From NCBI GenBank assembly GCA_913062555.1, contig CAJXVU010000033.1, forward strand, positions 1 through 36,496: DNA of 36,496 bases, given 5' to 3'. Below are positions 1-7,766 of the stretch, piece by piece. Numbering within the stretch: position 1 is the first letter of the stretch; each line of letters opens with the position of its first letter. This DNA comes from an uncultured Bacteroidota bacterium. GTDB taxonomy: Bacteria; Bacteroidota; Bacteroidia; Flavobacteriales; Flavobacteriaceae. Made by a program: the position numbers and the translations under genes. The notes under the pieces were generated by a model. The model was not told the origin of the DNA. It searched no databases and saw only the letters and a list, made by a program, of their open reading frames with translations.

Positions 1-1301
1 TTATAGATTTAGTAATAATTATTGGTGCTATTTTTTTATTTAAAATAAACATCTCTAATGTTTATCTCTTCGGTGCATATATTACAGGATTTTGGATAAT
101 TATTGCAATTAGAAATAATTTTTATGGAGTACAACGTTACACGAGAATGGTTCGGCTAGCGACTTTACTTTTACGACAAATTATTGTGTTTGCTATTGTG
201 TTGTATGCTTTTATTGGGGTTTTTAAACAGCCTAATATAAGTCGACTCGCTTTAGGGAATTATCTCATGACTGTTTTTGTAATGATTTCGGCAGTTAAGT
301 TTTTGACCTATATTTTAGTAAAAAAATATCGTGCTGATTTAGGGAGAAATATTAGAAGAGTAATTGTTATCGGAAAAAATGAGAAGTCCAGACAGCTTAT
401 CAATATTTTTAATACCAGACTTGATTTTGGCTATGTATTTAAAAAGCAATTTAGCATTAGTGACAATGAGTATACTTTAGACAATTGTTTTTCATACATT
501 ATCGGCAATGATATTGATGAAATATATTTTTCAGTATCAGAGTTGTCAAACGAACAAATTAATGAGCTGATTGACTTTGCCGACAATAATTTGAGAGAGT
601 TAAAATTCATCCCGGATAATAAGGATATCTATTCGAAAAAACTCAAGTATGAATATTACGATTATATCCCCATTTTGTCTTTAAGAGAAATACCGCTTCA
701 GGAGTCTTTTAATAAAGCAGCCAAACGCTTATTCGATATATTATTTTCATCAGCAATAATTGTTTTTCTGTTGTCATGGTTAACACCAATTCTAGCTATA
801 ATAATTAGATTGGAGTCCAAAGGACCGATCTTTTTTAAGCAATCTAGAAATGGGATTAATTATAAAGAGTTTGACTGTTATAAATTCCGTTCTATGACTC
901 CAAATAAGGATGCGAATTTACATCAAGCGACCAAAGGAGATATGAGAATAACAAAGGTTGGGAAGTTTATTCGCAAAACAAGCATTGATGAACTGCCACA
1001 GTTCTACAACGTGCTATTTGGAAATATGTCTGTGGTAGGCCCAAGACCCCATATGGTGAGCCACACCGATTTGTATGCTCAGAAAGTCGATAAGTTTATG
1101 GTGCGTCATTTTGTTAAACCTGGGATTACTGGCTTAGCTCAAATTTCTGGTTTTAGAGGTGAAATAGAAACCGATAAGGACATTATTAACAGGGTTAAAT
1201 TTGACATCTTTTATATTGAAAACTGGTCCTTACTTCTGGATTTAAAAATTATTATTAAAACCCTTTTTAATGCAATAAAAGGCGAGGAAAAGGCTTATTA
1301 G
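1..1301 (+). CDS. Undecaprenyl-phosphate sugar phosphotransferase, 5'-truncated by window edge
   Basis: This is a polyprenyl-phosphate hexose-1-phosphate transferase of the WcaJ/WbaP type. The family moves a sugar phosphate from a UDP-sugar to undecaprenyl phosphate in the inner membrane, the first step of capsule, exopolysaccharide or O-antigen synthesis. The frame is open back to the left edge, adding about 48 residues upstream of the first ATG at 147, so the true start lies outside the window and that ATG is internal. Numbered from it, there are membrane segments in the first 60 residues, a Rossmann-like CoA-binding-type domain at about 65-185, and the sugar transferase domain from residue 193 (KRLFDI). 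That domain carries a membrane helix, FFKQSRNG, KFRSM, the catalytic-region SIDELPQFYNV, VVGPRP and PGITGLAQISG. At about 432 visible residues it is close to full family length. The exact sugar cannot be told from sequence. Confidence 0.9.
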   Translation, partial: IDLVIIIGAIFLFKINISNVYLFGAYITGFWIIIAIRNNFYGVQRYTRMVRLATLLLRQIIVFAIVLYAFIGVFKQPNISRLALGNYLMTVFVMISAVKFLTYILVKKYRADLGRNIRRVIVIGKNEKSRQLINIFNTRLDFGYVFKKQFSISDNEYTLDNCFSYIIGNDIDEIYFSVSELSNEQINELIDFADNNLRELKFIPDNKDIYSKKLKYEYYDYIPILSLREIPLQESFNKAAKRLFDILFSSAIIVFLLSWLTPILAIIIRLESKGPIFFKQSRNGINYKEFDCYKFRSMTPNKDANLHQATKGDMRITKVGKFIRKTSIDELPQFYNVLFGNMSVVGPRPHMVSHTDLYAQKVDKFMVRHFVKPGITGLAQISGFRGEIETDKDIINRVKFDIFYIENWSLLLDLKIIIKTLFNAIKGEEKAY

Positions 1302-1431
1302 ACAACTTCATTTATACTAGGCTTTTTGGAAATAAAAGCGTTTTAAATTTTCGTCAAAATTGTATTAACCCCATGATTTTATTTGGTGAATGTTTTTTGT
1401 GAATTAATTATTTTTTAAACAGAAAAGCAAT

Positions 1432-1439
1432 TATTTTTG
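1432..1439 (+). promoter_or_regulatory. Candidate -7 promoter box for purD
   Basis: TATTTTTG matches the Bacteroidota -7 consensus TAnnTTTG. It lies 37 bases before the purD ATG, giving a predicted leader of about 30 bases. No TTG -33 box is seen at 17-23 bases upstream, so support is one-sided. Confidence 0.35.
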
Positions 1440-1476
1440 CATTGAATTAATTCATGAATAAGAAAAACACACAGCA

Positions 1477-2748
1477 ATGAACATCTTAATTCTAGGGTCA
1501 GGCGGAAGAGAACACACATTCGCATGGAAAGTTTCACAAAGTAATTTATGTAAGCAGCTGTTTGTCGCTCCAGGGAACTCTGGAACTGCACAAATGGCTA
1601 CGAATGTCAATATAGGTGTCAATGATTTTCAGGCAATTAAGACTTTGGTCCTTGATAAAGGAATAGATATGGTTGTTGTGGGACCAGAAGACCCCCTTGT
1701 TAACGGCGTACATGATTTTTTCTTGAATGATGAACGCTTAAAACATGTTTCGGTTATTGGACCACAAGCTAGTGCTGCACAGCTGGAAGGGAGTAAGGAG
1801 TTTGCCAAGGAGTTTTTAATTAGACATGATATTCCTACCGCTGCATACCAAAGTTTCACAAAGGATAATGTAGAAGATGGCTTTGCGTTTTTAGAGACAT
1901 TAAAGGCGCCTTATGTACTTAAGGCTGATGGTTTAGCTGCAGGTAAAGGCGTGCTTATATTAAACGATTTGGATGAGGCTAAAACCGAATTAAAAGACAT
2001 GCTGGTAGATGCCAAATTTGGAACGGCGAGTACTAAAGTTGTTATTGAAGAATTTCTGGACGGTATTGAACTCAGTTGTTTTGTACTTACTGATGGGAAA
2101 GATTATAAAATATTACCTACAGCCAAAGATTACAAACGTATAGGTGAAGGAGATACTGGATTGAATACAGGGGGAATGGGTGCAATCTCTCCAGTGCCTT
2201 TTGCAGACGAACTGCTCATGAATAAAATTGAAGAACGCATTGTAAAACCAACCGTTGCGGGACTTCAAAAAGACGATTTACCTTATAAAGGATTTATATT
2301 TATTGGTTTAATCATGGTTGGAAATGACCCTTTTGTAATTGAATACAATGTGAGAATGGGCGATCCAGAAACCGAGGTAGTTTTACCATTATTAAAAAAT
2401 GATTTGGCTGAAATATTTCGAGCAATTGGAAATGGAACGTTGAAAGATATAGACATTGAAATTGACCAACGGTCAGCAGTAACTGTAATGTTAGTCTCTG
2501 GCGGATATCCAGAAGCTTATGATAAAGGGATAGAAATTACAGGCGTTGAAAACATTACTGATAGCCTCGTGTTTCATGCAGGAGCTAAGATGGATAATAA
2601 TAAGCTGGTTACTTCAGGAGGCCGTGTAATGGCGATAACTTCTTATGGAGAAGATTATAATGAGGCCTTAAAAAAATCTTATCAAAATATAGAAAAACTA
2701 CATTTCGATAAGATGTATTATCGTAAAGATTTAGGTTTCGATTTATAA
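1477..2748 (+). CDS. purD: Phosphoribosylamine--glycine ligase PurD
   Basis: GARS catalyses the ATP-dependent ligation of glycine to 5-phosphoribosylamine, the second step of de novo purine synthesis, in the cytoplasm. The 423 residues are the usual length for a stand-alone PurD. The N-terminal domain begins with GSGGREHTFAWK (7-18) and has GPEDPLV. The ATP-grasp domain shows LKADGLAAGKGV, the GGMGAISP loop and the metal-binding segment EYNVRMGDPETEVVLP. A C-terminal domain follows with VMLVSGGYPEAYDKG. The ATG at 1477 starts directly at the conserved beta-strand, so the start is secure. It stands alone as a transcription unit: 175 bases separate it from the upstream transferase, and its stop overlaps the tail of the convergent small membrane protein gene by 6 bases. 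Confidence 0.97.
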   Translation: MNILILGSGGREHTFAWKVSQSNLCKQLFVAPGNSGTAQMATNVNIGVNDFQAIKTLVLDKGIDMVVVGPEDPLVNGVHDFFLNDERLKHVSVIGPQASAAQLEGSKEFAKEFLIRHDIPTAAYQSFTKDNVEDGFAFLETLKAPYVLKADGLAAGKGVLILNDLDEAKTELKDMLVDAKFGTASTKVVIEEFLDGIELSCFVLTDGKDYKILPTAKDYKRIGEGDTGLNTGGMGAISPVPFADELLMNKIEERIVKPTVAGLQKDDLPYKGFIFIGLIMVGNDPFVIEYNVRMGDPETEVVLPLLKNDLAEIFRAIGNGTLKDIDIEIDQRSAVTVMLVSGGYPEAYDKGIEITGVENITDSLVFHAGAKMDNNKLVTSGGRVMAITSYGEDYNEALKKSYQNIEKLHFDKMYYRKDLGFDL

Positions 2749-2970
2749 ATAAGAATGCGCACTTACGCTTTTGTCTTCTTCGTTATTATCGTTATATGTT
2801 TTTAGTTGTTTCATCCAATATCCAAAAGCAACCAAAGCAATTACAGCGAAAATCCAAGACATAAAGTTTGCTGCCCACCAGTTTTCTAATTCTAAAGTTC
2901 TTAAAGCATCTAAAGGAATAAATAAAAAGTCAACAAATAAATCCTTGATAGCATAAAAAAAATCTTTCAT
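2743..2970 (-). CDS. Small single-pass membrane protein (DUF6341-like)
   Basis: This 75-residue protein has an amphipathic N-terminus (MKDFFYAIKDLF), one clear membrane helix at about 36-53 and a short charged C-terminal tail. It resembles a small uncharacterised flavobacterial family that I recall as DUF6341, commonly found between purD and a DUF6427 gene as here; the family name is from memory. No function is known and none is assigned. It is divergent from the DUF6427 gene with 190 bases between them, and convergent with purD, sharing 6 bases at the stops. Composition and codon use match the neighbours. The plus-strand frame over the same region is judged a shadow because this frame keeps a sensible helix-plus-tail structure and a conserved gene context. 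Confidence 0.75.
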   Translation of the reverse strand: MKDFFYAIKDLFVDFLFIPLDALRTLELENWWAANFMSWIFAVIALVAFGYWMKQLKTYNDNNEEDKSVSAHSYL

Positions 2971-2986
2971 CTAAGTAAAGTTTATT

Positions 2987-3005
2987 GATCAAATACAAAT
3001 TGATC
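2987..3005. repeat. Inverted repeat GATCAA-N7-TTGATC in the divergent intergenic region
   Basis: Six-base arms, GATCAA (2987-2992) and TTGATC (3000-3005), flank a 7-base spacer, between the start of the small membrane protein gene (minus) and the DUF6427 gene (plus). The left arm is itself part of the palindrome TTGATCAA. Size and symmetry fit a dimeric regulator's operator, but chance occurrence in AT-rich DNA is possible. Confidence 0.3.
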
Positions 3006-3160
3006 TTTTAGTTAATTACCCAATATGGGCAATGATTGGTAATAATCTTATATTTACATTGCAAAATTACATATTTTTTTCATTTTAAAATCAAAAATAA
3101 TAATAGAAATTACCTCTAAAATTAAATTTAATTGCTAGAGGCCATATAGGAAGTTCTTAA

Positions 3161-4084
3161 ATGATAACACGATTTTTTAATACATCAAAACCCATTCATT
3201 TTGTTATAATCACATTATTTACATTAATTGTGTTTTTAATTTCGAACATAAATGCATTTAATGAGGGTCTGAGTATTGCTGTAATAGCAAACGAATCAGG
3301 TAAGTATATCCTTGTTTTATCTTCTATTTTCATATTAAATTTTTTGGTAAATAAAAATAAGTTAAGTCGGAAAAATGGATATGAAATTCTGATTTACAGC
3401 CTATTATTAGCGATGTTTCCAATGAGCATGCAGCTAATGTATATCGTATTTGCGAATTTTTTTATACTACTAGCTTTACGAAGAATAATAAGTTTAAGGT
3501 CTAATAAATTTGTAAAGAAAAAACTTTTTGACGCGGCGTTCTGGATTGGGATTGCCTCATTATTTTATTTTTGGGCCATACTATTTTTTGTATTAATTAT
3601 AATTGCAATGTTTTTTCATGCAATAAATGGCATTAAAAATTGGATGATTCCCATGGTAGGCCTAATAACAGTTGGGATTATTACCATAAGCTATACGCTA
3701 TTGATAGATAATAGTTTTGGTTTGTTATCTGATTATTTAGAAGTTATCAGTTTAGATTTTACAAATTATGACAATTTAAATTTTATATATACGGTATTTG
3801 TATTAGGGGCCCTAGGATTGTGGGCCTTATTTTTTTATGTGATAAACATTAATCAACGACTTAAATCCCATAGGTCATCACATATACTAATTACGATTAG
3901 CTTTATAATTGGCTTGGCCATAATTATAATTATACCAGATAAAAATGGCAGTGAGTTTCTATTTATATTTCCACCACTGGCAATTATCATGGCTAATTTC
4001 TTAGAAAGTGTCAAACGAAGATGGCTAGCTGAGGTGTATGTTTGGATTTTAATACTCACCCCTTTATTCCCTCTAGTGCTGTAA
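3161..4084 (+). CDS. DUF6427 family integral membrane protein
   Basis: This 307-residue polytopic membrane protein begins MITRFFNTSKPIHFVIITLF, the typical opening of the DUF6427 family found throughout Flavobacteriia next to upp and purD. I count roughly eight to nine hydrophobic segments along the chain with short basic loops such as RRIISLRSNKFVKKK. There are no catalytic motifs that I recognise and function is unknown. Its stop codon overlaps the tail of the convergent upp gene by 12 bases, so neither gene has room for its own terminator. The family assignment is from recall of context and N-terminus; the membrane topology is directly visible. Confidence 0.8.
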   Translation: MITRFFNTSKPIHFVIITLFTLIVFLISNINAFNEGLSIAVIANESGKYILVLSSIFILNFLVNKNKLSRKNGYEILIYSLLLAMFPMSMQLMYIVFANFFILLALRRIISLRSNKFVKKKLFDAAFWIGIASLFYFWAILFFVLIIIAMFFHAINGIKNWMIPMVGLITVGIITISYTLLIDNSFGLLSDYLEVISLDFTNYDNLNFIYTVFVLGALGLWALFFYVININQRLKSHRSSHILITISFIIGLAIIIIIPDKNGSEFLFIFPPLAIIMANFLESVKRRWLAEVYVWILILTPLFPLVL

Positions 4085-4732
4085 TTTGGATCCAAAAGCA
4101 AGATCACCAGCATCACCAAGTCCAGGAACAATATAGCCTTTGTCATTGAGTTTTTCATCAATATCAGCAATCCATAAATGGGTGTTTTCCGGAAATTTAT
4201 CATCAATAAAATCGACACCTTCTTGAGATCCTATAGCACATAATAAATGAACTTGTTTGGGAGTACCATATGCTTTTAATGCTTCATATGTTAATACTAA
4301 AGATTGACCGGTTGCTAACATGGGATCTACCAAAACAAGCGTTTTGTTTTCTAAACTTGGACAAGCAATATATTCTACTATAATTTCAAAAGCATCGGTG
4401 TTCTTATCATGATGTCTATATGCCGAAATAAAAGCATTTTCAGCCTTGTCAAAATAATTTAACACGCCGATGTGAAGTGGTACTCCTGCTCGTAAAATGG
4501 AACAAATTACGACCTCACTTTCATCTAAATTCATTTCAACATTCCCCAAAGGTGTTTCAATGGTGCTAGATTTATAAGCAAAAGTCTTACTCATTTCATA
4601 GCTTAACACCTCTCCGATTCGCTCTATATTTCTTCGAAATCGCATCGCATCTTTTTGAATGGAAACACTTCGTATTTCAGAGACAAATGTATTTAAAATT
4701 GAATTGGAACTCAAGAGTTTATGGATGTGCAT
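4073..4732 (-). CDS. upp: Uracil phosphoribosyltransferase
   Basis: Upp converts uracil and PRPP to UMP and pyrophosphate in pyrimidine salvage, in the cytoplasm. The 219 residues contain the SILRAGVPLHIG segment at about 78-89, the PRPP-binding loop VDPMLATGQS at 135-144, and the family C-terminal signature PGLGDAGDLAFG near the end. In many Upp proteins the loop reads ATGG; here it is ATGQ, which is common in Bacteroidota. The ATG at 4732 gives a natural N-terminus. The gene converges on DUF6427 with a 12-base overlap of the 3' ends and is divergent from the DUF4254 gene, with 108 bases between them. Confidence 0.95.
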   Translation of the reverse strand: MHIHKLLSSNSILNTFVSEIRSVSIQKDAMRFRRNIERIGEVLSYEMSKTFAYKSSTIETPLGNVEMNLDESEVVICSILRAGVPLHIGVLNYFDKAENAFISAYRHHDKNTDAFEIIVEYIACPSLENKTLVLVDPMLATGQSLVLTYEALKAYGTPKQVHLLCAIGSQEGVDFIDDKFPENTHLWIADIDEKLNDKGYIVPGLGDAGDLAFGSKLQH

Positions 4733-4813
4733 AGTCGCCGTGTTTAAGAGGGGTAAAGTTAGTTAAATAGACCTATACTTAGCATTAAAAAGTTATTTTC
4801 GTTTAAATTTATG

Positions 4814-4821
4814 TAGGTTTG
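4814..4821 (+). promoter_or_regulatory. Candidate -7 promoter box for the DUF4254-GT9 pair
   Basis: TAGGTTTG is a perfect match to TAnnTTTG and lies 19 bases before the ATG of the DUF4254 gene, predicting a leader of roughly 13 bases. No clear -33 TTG is visible. Confidence 0.5.
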
Positions 4822-4840
4822 CATTTTAAACCCAAAAGAT

Positions 4841-5449
4841 ATGTTTTCAGATAAAGCAAATTCAATTTTTCAGGACGTAATAAAGACCTATAAAATCTTA
4901 AATTCAGTTGATCAATCATTCACTAATACTTATGATAAAGATGAAGATCTAATTGGACATTTGTTATATCGCAAATGCTGGATAGATACTGTACAATGGG
5001 CTTATGAAGATATTATTAGGGACCCTAATATTAATCCTGATGCGGCTTTAAAATTAAAACGCATGATTGATGCGTCTAATCAAGACAGAACCGATACGGT
5101 TGAGTTTATTGACAGTTATTTTTTGGAAAAGTATAAATCTGTTAGCATTAAAGCAGATGCGAAAATTAATTCTGAAAGTCCGGCTTGGGCAATAGATAGA
5201 ATGTCAATTTTAGCTTTAAAAATTTATCATATGCACCTAGAAACAGTCCGTGAAGATGCCTCTGGAGATCATAAAGCAGCCTGTCAAAAGAAATTGGAAG
5301 TATTATTAGATCAGCGTGTAGATTTGTCTACAGCAATTGATGATTTGCTTGAGGCGATCTCTCAAGGAGAAAAGTATATGAAAGTATATAAGCAAATGAA
5401 AATGTATAATGATGATGAGCTTAATCCTGTTTTAAGAGGGCAGAAATAA
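4841..5449 (+). CDS. DUF4254 domain-containing protein
   Basis: This 202-residue soluble, mainly alpha-helical protein has no signal peptide or membrane segment. It matches what I know of the DUF4254 family by length, composition and the recurrent pairing with a GT9 glycosyltransferase directly downstream. Conserved-looking parts include HLLYRKCWIDTVQWAYEDI near residues 40-58, and ESPAWAIDRMSILALKIYHM near 112-131. Function is unknown. The consistent neighbourhood suggests a role in lipopolysaccharide or surface-glycan assembly, but that is inference only. The gap to the next gene is 64 bases (79 if the later start is used), with no terminator seen, so co-transcription is likely. Confidence 0.8.
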   Translation: MFSDKANSIFQDVIKTYKILNSVDQSFTNTYDKDEDLIGHLLYRKCWIDTVQWAYEDIIRDPNINPDAALKLKRMIDASNQDRTDTVEFIDSYFLEKYKSVSIKADAKINSESPAWAIDRMSILALKIYHMHLETVREDASGDHKAACQKKLEVLLDQRVDLSTAIDDLLEAISQGEKYMKVYKQMKMYNDDELNPVLRGQK

Positions 5450-5513
5450 CGACTTAACTTTCTTTAAAGCACCATCTCTTTTAAGAAGGAATCCATTTCA
5501 ATGGTTTACAGCG

Positions 5514-6578
5514 ATGGTTGAAACTTATATGTCTAAAAAACCAAAACACATACTTGTTATTAGATTATCGGCAATGGGAGACGTCGCAATGACCGTCCCT
5601 ATAATTCGGCAATTTGTCAAGCAAAACCAAGGTGTTTCTATAACCGTTTTAACACGTAAACTTTTCGAGCCTTTTTTTAGAGACATTGAAAATGTTAAGG
5701 TATATGCAGCTGATGTCAAAGGAAAACATAAAGGGATTAGCGGGTTATATAAACTATCAAAAGAATTAAAGGAACTTCATTTACAGGACCCCTTATCATC
5801 AAAAATTGATGCTGTTGCCGATTTACATAATGTATTGAGAAGTAAGATTCTTAAATGCTTTTTTAGAAAGGAAAACTTTATTCAAATTGATAAAGGGAGA
5901 GCAGCGAAAAAAGCACTGACCACAGGAAAAAGTTTTAGCCAGTTAAAAACCACCCATCAACGTTATGCAGATGTTTTTGAAGCATTGGGGTATAAATTAG
6001 ACCTGTCTAATCCTTCTTTTCCTAAACCTGCTGCGATGAGTGATGCCACGCTTGACGTTGTCAAGCGCGATTCGATTCGATGGATTGGCATTGCCCCTTT
6101 TGCAGCCTTTAAAAGCAAAGCCTATCCTTTAGAAAGCATGGAAGCTGTTATTGAAGTCTTAACAAGATCTCATAAAGTTGTTCTTTTTGGCGGAGGACAG
6201 AAAGAGGAAACACTTTTAAATGCAATTGCCTCAAAATATGAAAATGCGGTAAATCTTGCTGGGAAGTTATCAATATCTGAAGAAATGGATGTTATTTCTA
6301 ATCTCGATATCATGTTGTCTATGGATTCTGGGAATGCACATATCGCAAGCATGCTAGGGATTCCCGTAGTGAGCCTTTGGGGAGTTACTCATCCTTATGC
6401 TGGGTTTTCCCCCTTCAATCAACCTCAAGAATACGCATTACTAGCCGATAGAGTAAAATATCCTTTAATCCCAAGCTCAATTTACGGGAATAAATTTCCT
6501 GAAGGCTATGAAAATGCAATAGCATCAATTAAACCACAAGACATTGTGGATAAGGTAGAATCTATAATTTTAAGATAA
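5514..6578 (+). CDS. Glycosyltransferase family 9 (heptosyltransferase-like)
   Basis: GT9 enzymes are GT-B fold transferases that add heptose or related sugars to the lipopolysaccharide core at the inner face of the cytoplasmic membrane. The 354-residue frame shows the N-terminal loop IRLSAMGDV (16-24), the second-domain strand VVLFGGGQKEE, and the donor-binding signature DSGNAHIASMLGIPVV (271-286) followed by WGVTHPYAGFSP (289-300). The first five residues (MVETY) look like non-family sequence; the ATG at 5529 (MSKKPKHILVIRLSA) is an equally good or better start. The gene follows DUF4254 on the same strand, and its stop is only 2 bases from the stop of the convergent reductase gene. The sugar specificity cannot be read from sequence. 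Confidence 0.9.
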   Translation: MVETYMSKKPKHILVIRLSAMGDVAMTVPIIRQFVKQNQGVSITVLTRKLFEPFFRDIENVKVYAADVKGKHKGISGLYKLSKELKELHLQDPLSSKIDAVADLHNVLRSKILKCFFRKENFIQIDKGRAAKKALTTGKSFSQLKTTHQRYADVFEALGYKLDLSNPSFPKPAAMSDATLDVVKRDSIRWIGIAPFAAFKSKAYPLESMEAVIEVLTRSHKVVLFGGGQKEETLLNAIASKYENAVNLAGKLSISEEMDVISNLDIMLSMDSGNAHIASMLGIPVVSLWGVTHPYAGFSPFNQPQEYALLADRVKYPLIPSSIYGNKFPEGYENAIASIKPQDIVDKVESIILR

Positions 6579-6580
6579 AA

Positions 6581-7636
6581 TTAAACATCGTCATAATCAA
6601 TAGAGATAGTTGCTGTTGTAGGCTGTGCTTGGCAAGTTAAAATTAAGCCTTCTGCAACTTCATTATCTGATAATATATTGTTTTGACGCATGGTCGCTTC
6701 CCCTGCGGTAATACGGGCAATACAACTGCTACAAATACCACCTTGACAGGAGTAAGGAGCATCTATATCTTCATCTAAGGCCGCTTCTAGAATGGTTTGT
6801 TTTTGAGACATTTCAAAAGTTGATTCGTCATCATCAACCATAATGGTAATTTGTGTATGACCACTTGCTTCAGGAGTATCTTTTATTTCACTCGGCTTAG
6901 CAGCTTTAAAAAGCTCGAAGTGAATCGTGTTTTCATCAATATTATGATCCGTTAAAACGTCTTTCACCGTGTGAATCATTCCTTCTGGTCCACAGAGATA
7001 AAAAGCATCAATAGTTAGATGTTTATATTCATTTTTCACAATAAGATTAACAGTGCTTTTTTCAATTCGGCCAAAAATGGCGTCATTCTCTTTAGCCTGG
7101 CTAAATACAAATTTGATCGAAAAACGTTCACTATATTGATGTTGCAACTCCAAAAGCTGATTTAAAAACATGGTGTCTTTAGTCGTTTTATTTCCATAAA
7201 CGAGTATCACCTTACTTTGAGGCTCTTCTTCTAACACACTTTTTACAATGCTCAAAATTGGAGTAATCCCACTACCAGCAGCAAAGGCAGCAATGGTTCT
7301 CGAACCAGTCGCTTGGGGCTCAAAAACAAAACGCCCTGTTGGTGAATGGACTTCTAAAACATCACCAGCTTTTAGTTTATTATTTGCATATGCTGAAAAA
7401 GTTCCATCTTTAATTTCTTTTATCGCAACTTTAAGTTCCCCACTTTTTGGAGAAGCACATAAGGAATAATCACGGCGTACTTCATTTCCATTAACCGTAG
7501 TTTTTAAAGTAATATACTGCCCTGCTTTAAAGGCAAATGGTTCTTTTAAATTTTCGGGAATAGTAAAGCTCAGTGTTACTGCTTTATCAGTTTCTTTTTG
7601 AATCTCTTTTATAGTAAGTTGATGGAATTGTGACAT
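6581..7636 (-). CDS. PaaE-type ferredoxin--NAD(P) reductase with C-terminal 2Fe-2S domain
   Basis: This is a three-domain flavoprotein of the phenylacetyl-CoA epoxidase reductase (PaaE) class. It has an FAD-binding barrel with RRDYSLCASP (RDYS at 55-58), a NAD(P)-binding domain with GSGITP (121-126) and FYLCGPEGMI, and a plant-type 2Fe-2S domain at the C-terminus with C297, C302, C305 and C335 (C-x4-C-x2-C-x29-C). Such proteins pass electrons from NAD(P)H through flavin and the cluster to an oxygenase or desaturase. No oxygenase gene is in this window, so the partner is unknown; many Flavobacteria carry this gene outside any phenylacetate cluster. At 351 residues it is full length. It sits alone, divergent from the DUF5687 gene and convergent with the GT9 gene. 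Confidence 0.92.
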   Translation of the reverse strand: MSQFHQLTIKEIQKETDKAVTLSFTIPENLKEPFAFKAGQYITLKTTVNGNEVRRDYSLCASPKSGELKVAIKEIKDGTFSAYANNKLKAGDVLEVHSPTGRFVFEPQATGSRTIAAFAAGSGITPILSIVKSVLEEEPQSKVILVYGNKTTKDTMFLNQLLELQHQYSERFSIKFVFSQAKENDAIFGRIEKSTVNLIVKNEYKHLTIDAFYLCGPEGMIHTVKDVLTDHNIDENTIHFELFKAAKPSEIKDTPEASGHTQITIMVDDDESTFEMSQKQTILEAALDEDIDAPYSCQGGICSSCIARITAGEATMRQNNILSDNEVAEGLILTCQAQPTTATISIDYDDV

Positions 7637-7650
7637 GCTTTATTTTTTAA

Positions 7651-7658
7651 CAAAAATA
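7651..7658 (-). promoter_or_regulatory. Candidate -7 promoter box for the ferredoxin reductase gene
   Basis: Read on the minus strand the site is TATTTTTG, a match to TAnnTTTG. Its 3' end is 14 bases before the ATG at 7636, so the leader would be about 10 bases. A TTG at a proper -33 distance was not found. Confidence 0.35.
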
Positions 7659-7766
7659 GTAAACTCGAGAGTAAATCTTTAAATTTGAGGGAAACAAAAT
7701 ATGTCAATGTGTAACATATTTAAAATATAGAGTACTAATATCATCAGATAACACAATCAAATCATT

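Noticed and set aside
2771..2956. 61-codon plus-strand frame opposite the small membrane protein
   Set aside because: The minus-strand frame has a clean membrane helix, charged tail and conserved context; the plus-strand frame is its mirror.
3853..4218. 121-codon minus-strand frame over the ends of DUF6427 and upp
   Set aside because: It overlaps two well-supported genes in a different frame and shows no domain or coherent composition; it arises from the AT-rich antisense of a membrane protein gene.
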